A program made the position numbers and the translations under genes. From NCBI GenBank assembly GCA_041287635.1, contig JBGGNG010000169.1, forward strand, positions 1 to 9,323: DNA of 9,323 nt, in the 5' to 3' direction. The DNA is from JAOUEA01 sp041287635. Lineage in GTDB: Bacteria > Actinomycetota > UBA4738 > HRBIN12. The notes under the pieces were generated by a model. The model searched no databases. It saw nothing but the letters and a program-made list of their open reading frames with translations, and was not told where the DNA came from. This document shows positions 5,778-9,323 of this stretch, piece by piece (within the stretch, counting starts at the first letter, position 1; the number at the start of each line of letters is the position of its first letter).

Positions 5778-7771
5778 ACGCGCTCGCCTCCGAGGGTGAG
5801 GTGGTCTACGAGGCCACCACGAACGGGCTCTGGTTCGTGGAGCACGCGTGGATCGTCGTGGTCCTGCCGCTGATCTCCGCGGCCCTGATCCTGTTCTTCG
5901 GCAAGCGCACCCCCGGCAAGGGCGCCGTCTACGGCATCGTGGCGGTGGGGGCGGCGTTCCTCTTCTCGCTCGGGGTCCTGTGGCACTTCGTGGAAGGCGG
6001 CGGCCCGTTCGAGGCAAGCATCGACTGGTTCACGATCGGGCCACTGCACCTGGAGCTCGGCATCCTCGTCGACGGCCTCACGGGCATCATGCTCGTGGTC
6101 GTCACGTCGATCTCGCTCTGCGTGCACATCTACTCGCTCGGGTACATGCACGGCGACGAACGCTTCACCTGGTTCTATGTGGTGCTGTCGCTGTTCACCG
6201 CCGCGATGCTCACGGTGGTCGTCTCGAACAACGTGATCCAGCTGCTCGTCGGCTGGGAGATCATGGGCGTCTGCTCCTACCTGCTGATCGGCCACTGGTG
6301 GGAGGTCAAGGAGAACTCCAACGCCGCGATCAAGGCGTTCATCACGACCCGCGTCGGCGACATCCCGTTCATGTTCGGCATCATCATGCTGATCGCGCTC
6401 ACCGGGTTCGAGACAACGAACATCACCGTGATCTCCCACGAGCTCGGCCTCGGCGAGGCCTCGCCGCTGTTCATCTCGATGGCCGCGATCCTGCTGTTCG
6501 GCGGCACGGTCGGGAAGTCGGCGCAGTTCCCGTTGCACGTGTGGCTGCCCGACGCGATGGCCGGCCCCACACCGGTCTCGGCCCTGATCCACGCGGCGAC
6601 GATGGTCGCGGCCGGCGTCTACCTGATCGGGCGGCTCTTCGAGGTCTTCCTGCAGGCCGATCAGTGGGTGCTCACCGTCGTGAGCATCGTCGCGGCGATC
6701 ACAGACCTCGGCGCCGCGCTGCTCGCGATCGTGCAGGACGACATCAAGCGCGTGCTGGCCTACTCGACGCTCTCTCAGCTCGCCTACATGGTGGCCGGTC
6801 TCTCGCTCGGAGAGCTCGGGCTCACCGCGGGGTTCTTCCACCTGTTCACCCACGCCTTCTTCAAGGCGCTGCTCTTCCTGGGCGCCGGCTCGGTGATCCA
6901 CGCGGTGCACTCGAACAACATGAGCGACATGGGCGGCCTACGGAAGTCGATGCCGATCACGTTCTGGACGATGCTGATCGGCTCGCTCGCCCTCGCGGGC
7001 ATCTTCCCGCTCGCCGGGTTCTGGTCGAAGGACGAGCTGCTCGTCGTCGCCGAGGAGGAGCACGTCTACTGGCTGTTCGTCGTCTTCCTGATCACCGCCG
7101 TGATCACCGCCTTCTACACGATGCGCATGGTCCTGCTCACGTTCTTCGGGGAGTACAAGGGCCACGCGCATCCGCACGAGTCGCCGGCGACGATGACCGG
7201 CCCGCTCGTCGCGCTCGCCGCGGCCACGATCGGCGTCGGCCTGCTGGGGTCGCCACAGTTGGGTGCCGTGTTCGGTCAGTGGGTCTTCTACGAGGAGGTC
7301 CATGAGGCGGTGTTCGTGCCGTGGATCGCGCTGCTGTCGACGGCCGGGGCCCTGCTCGGACTGTTCGCGGGGTACGCGCTCTACAAGGAGCGGAAAGCGC
7401 AGGACCCACTGCAGGCGCCCATGGGTCCCCTCTGGAACGTCTTCCAGAACCGCTACTACATCGACGCCTTCTACATGCGCGCGATCGTCTACCCGGTGCG
7501 CGACACGTGGTCGTCGGGCGTGAACTGGTTCAACCAGGTCGTGATCGACGGCGTCGTGAACGGGGCTGCGACGCTCGCGAGAGGGCTCGGCCAGGTAGTC
7601 GCCTGGTTCGACCGCACCGTGATCGACGGCATCGTCAACGGTGCCGGTGAGACCGCCGGACGCACCGGCAACGTCCTGAAGCTCCTGCAGACGGGCAACG
7701 TGCAGTGGTACGCCGTCGGGCTGTTCGTCGGCGTGATCGCGTTGGCCGTCGTCTTCATCGAGCTCGTCTGA
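5771..7771 (+). CDS. nuoL: NADH-quinone oxidoreductase subunit L
   Basis: NuoL (ND5 family) is the distal antiporter-like proton pump and carries the long lateral helix along the membrane arm. The 666-residue protein is slightly long for the family. Channel residues are intact: Glu163 in VGWEIMG (E. coli E144), Lys249 in GTVGKSAQFPLHVWLPDAM (E. coli K229), His357, His361 and Lys365 in HLFTHAFFKALLFL, and Lys420-Asp421 in GFWSKDELL (E. coli K399/D400). The C-terminal part, after about residue 545, should form the lateral helix and last membrane helix, and contains an internal repeat. Two starts are possible: GTG at 5771, 11 bases after GAGGTG, or GTG at 5774, which gives the GTGA overlap seen at other junctions here. 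I list the longer form; they differ by one residue. The gap to nuoM is 19 bases. Confidence 0.97.
   Translation: MVNALASEGEVVYEATTNGLWFVEHAWIVVVLPLISAALILFFGKRTPGKGAVYGIVAVGAAFLFSLGVLWHFVEGGGPFEASIDWFTIGPLHLELGILVDGLTGIMLVVVTSISLCVHIYSLGYMHGDERFTWFYVVLSLFTAAMLTVVVSNNVIQLLVGWEIMGVCSYLLIGHWWEVKENSNAAIKAFITTRVGDIPFMFGIIMLIALTGFETTNITVISHELGLGEASPLFISMAAILLFGGTVGKSAQFPLHVWLPDAMAGPTPVSALIHAATMVAAGVYLIGRLFEVFLQADQWVLTVVSIVAAITDLGAALLAIVQDDIKRVLAYSTLSQLAYMVAGLSLGELGLTAGFFHLFTHAFFKALLFLGAGSVIHAVHSNNMSDMGGLRKSMPITFWTMLIGSLALAGIFPLAGFWSKDELLVVAEEEHVYWLFVVFLITAVITAFYTMRMVLLTFFGEYKGHAHPHESPATMTGPLVALAAATIGVGLLGSPQLGAVFGQWVFYEEVHEAVFVPWIALLSTAGALLGLFAGYALYKERKAQDPLQAPMGPLWNVFQNRYYIDAFYMRAIVYPVRDTWSSGVNWFNQVVIDGVVNGAATLARGLGQVVAWFDRTVIDGIVNGAGETAGRTGNVLKLLQTGNVQWYAVGLFVGVIALAVVFIELV
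7526..7681 (+). repeat. Two-unit protein repeat in the NuoL C-terminus
   Basis: Residues 586-611 and 612-637 of NuoL align as two 26-residue units. Both begin with Trp-Phe; VVIDGVVNGA in the first matches TVIDGIVNGA in the second, and both have a Gly-Arg or Arg-Gly step near the end. DNA positions are 7526-7603 and 7604-7681. The DNA is less alike than the protein, so this is an old duplication or a structural periodicity in the lateral-helix region. NuoL C-termini commonly contain a VIDGxVNG-like segment; the doubled form is what stands out. Confidence 0.6.
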
Positions 7772-7781
7772 GAGGAAGCGT

Positions 7782-7786
7782 GGAGG
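7782..7786 (+). promoter_or_regulatory. Shine-Dalgarno site of nuoM with short spacing
   Basis: GGAGG lies only 4 bases before the ATG at 7791, tighter than at the other genes here. No alternative in-frame start lies between the nuoL stop and 7791, so the ATG is still the best start. A second AGGA at 7773-7776 is 14 bases away. Confidence 0.5.
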
Positions 7787-7790
7787 CCAC

Positions 7791-9323
7791 ATGACCTGGG
7801 AGAACTCGGCCATCACGATCACCACGCTGCTGCCCATCGTGGGCGCGCTGGTGATCGTTGCGATGCCGCGGGACAAGGAGCGCGCGATCCGCGCGCTCGG
7901 CATCGTGTTCACGGGGGCCGCCCTCGTGCTCGCCGTCGCGATCACGGTGGGCTTCGACTACGGCACCGACGGCCTGCAGTACGTGCTCGACGTGAACTGG
8001 ATCAGCGCGATCGGCGTGCGCTACCACGTCGGCATCGACGGCATCTCGTTGCCGCTGTACGTGCTGACGTTCCTGCTGTCCTTCCTCTGCGCGATCTACA
8101 GCTGGCGCTACGTGCCCGACCCCGGTCGCACGAAGGCGTTCCTGGCCCTGATGCTGCTGCTCGAGACGGGCATGGCGGGAACGTTCATCGCGTTCGACCT
8201 GATCCTGTTCTTCGTGTTCTGGGAGCTGGTCCTGGTGCCCATGTACTTCCTGATCGCGGTGTGGGGATCGGCGAACCGCGAGTACGCGTCGATCAAGTTC
8301 TTCCTGTACACGCTGTTCGGGTCGATCTTCATGTTGCTCGGCTTCCTCGCGATGTACTTCCAGGGTCCCGACCCGCACACGTTCGACATGGTCGTGCTGC
8401 GCGACTACGGCCTGGCCGGGGGATTCAGCCAGACGTTCCAGCTGGTCGTCTTCGGCGCCGTCGCGCTCGGCTTCGCGGTGAAGGTGCCGATGTGGCCGTT
8501 CCACACGTGGCTCCCGGATGCGCACACCGAGGCGCCCACGATCGGGTCGGTCCTGCTGGCCGGCATCATGCTGAAGATGGGCACGTACGGGTTCATCCGG
8601 ATCGCGATCCCGTTCATGCCCTACGGCGCCCAGAAGTACGCGCCGTGGATCGGAGCCCTCGCCGCGATCGCGATCGTCTACGCGGCGCTCGCCTGTCTGG
8701 CGCAGAAGGACCTGAAGCGGCTGATCGCGTTCTCGTCGGTGGGGCACATGGGGTTCGTGATGCTCGGCATCGCGACGCTCACGGAGATCGGCATCCAGGC
8801 CGCGATCTTCGGCATGGTGGCCCACGGCGTGATCACCGGCATGCTCTTCTTCTGCGTCGGGTCGATCTACGACCGCTACCACACGCGCGAGATCGCGAAG
8901 ATCGGCGGCGGCATGCTGCAGACGATGCCGAAGCTCGGCGGCGTGTTCGCGTTCGTCGCGATCGCCTCGCTGGGGCTGCCCGGACTCGCCGGCTTCTGGG
9001 GCGAGGTGATGGCATTGCTCAGCTCGTTCAGTCCCAACGAGTTCGTGCTCGGTGATCAGGTCGGCCTGTTCCGGGTGTTCATGGTGATGGGCGGCATCGG
9101 CACGGTGCTGACGGCCGGCTACTTCCTGTGGATGTTGCAGCGGGTGAACATGGGCACCCTCCCCGATCAGTGGCGGGAAGCCGGCCTGCGCGACGTCTTG
9201 GCGGTGGAGTGGGTCTCCTGGGTGCCGCTGCTGGCGTTGATCATCGTCCTGGGGTTGTTCCCCGCGCTGCTGTTCAACGTCACCGAAGCGCCGGTGCGCG
9301 GCCTGATGTCGCTGTTCGGGGGA
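7791..9323 (+). CDS. nuoM: NADH-quinone oxidoreductase subunit M, 3' end outside the window
   Basis: NuoM (ND4 family) is the middle antiporter-like proton pump. The frame runs open for 511 codons from the ATG to the last base, with no stop, so the gene continues beyond the window; the family is usually about 500 residues, so little is missing. Key residues are Glu145 in FWELVLVPMYFL (E. coli E144), Lys231 in FAVKVPMWPFHTWLPDAHTE (E. coli K234), Lys262 in GIMLKMGTYG (E. coli K265) and Glu405 in LAGFWGE (E. coli E407). The KDLKRLIAFSSVGHMG block at 306-321 is also typical. All half-channel residues are present. The N-terminus is short and begins the first helix at once. The gene follows nuoL by 19 bases; nuoN would be expected next but is not visible. 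Confidence 0.97.
   Translation, partial: MTWENSAITITTLLPIVGALVIVAMPRDKERAIRALGIVFTGAALVLAVAITVGFDYGTDGLQYVLDVNWISAIGVRYHVGIDGISLPLYVLTFLLSFLCAIYSWRYVPDPGRTKAFLALMLLLETGMAGTFIAFDLILFFVFWELVLVPMYFLIAVWGSANREYASIKFFLYTLFGSIFMLLGFLAMYFQGPDPHTFDMVVLRDYGLAGGFSQTFQLVVFGAVALGFAVKVPMWPFHTWLPDAHTEAPTIGSVLLAGIMLKMGTYGFIRIAIPFMPYGAQKYAPWIGALAAIAIVYAALACLAQKDLKRLIAFSSVGHMGFVMLGIATLTEIGIQAAIFGMVAHGVITGMLFFCVGSIYDRYHTREIAKIGGGMLQTMPKLGGVFAFVAIASLGLPGLAGFWGEVMALLSSFSPNEFVLGDQVGLFRVFMVMGGIGTVLTAGYFLWMLQRVNMGTLPDQWREAGLRDVLAVEWVSWVPLLALIIVLGLFPALLFNVTEAPVRGLMSLFGG

Noticed and set aside
5531..6910. Long open frame on the - strand antisense to nuoK/nuoL
   Set aside because: It is rich in Arg, Asp, Glu, His and Gln with no recognisable motif, and it mirrors GC-rich codon bias of well-supported + strand genes. 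The same holds for the - strand frames at 6938-7945 and 7755-8882.

Overview
The window is GC-rich DNA packed on the + strand with genes for the proton-pumping NADH:quinone oxidoreductase (complex I) and one prenyl diphosphate synthase. The GC-rich codon use, heavy use of GTG starts, a TAGGAT-type -10 element and the nuoN/prenyl synthase/nuoA order suggest an actinobacterium (Actinomycetota). I cannot place it more finely.

Layout. Positions 2-892 hold the 3' two-thirds of a nuoN gene. This is followed 22 bases later by a complete trans-polyprenyl diphosphate synthase gene (915-1925). A 73-base gap with a candidate promoter follows. Then comes a tight run nuoA (1999-2364), nuoB (2355-2864), nuoC (2836-3357), nuoH (3354-4367), nuoI (4388-4978), nuoJ (4975-5478), nuoK (5475-5777), nuoL (5771-7771) and nuoM (7791 to the window end, still open). 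No stretch over 300 bases lacks a gene. I see no tRNA, rRNA, mobile element, CRISPR array or convincing terminator.

How the genes work together. NuoH, J, K, L, M and N are membrane subunits, with L, M and N the antiporter-like proton pumps. NuoA is a small membrane subunit at the junction. NuoB (cluster N2), NuoC and NuoI (two 4Fe-4S clusters) belong to the peripheral arm that passes electrons to quinone. The prenyl synthase probably makes the side chain of the quinone (menaquinone in most actinobacteria) that the complex reduces.

Main point of interest. The nuoA-nuoM run has no nuoD, nuoE, nuoF or nuoG. nuoC and nuoH overlap by four bases, so nothing has been lost from between them by a recent simple deletion. 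NuoB and NuoH also carry altered quinone-site segments. This looks like a second, compact, divergent complex I cluster lying just downstream of the end of another nuo cluster (the partial nuoN). Where its NuoD partner and electron input come from cannot be seen here. From memory and unchecked, Streptomyces genomes carry a comparable short second nuo cluster, so the arrangement may be known even if its function is not.
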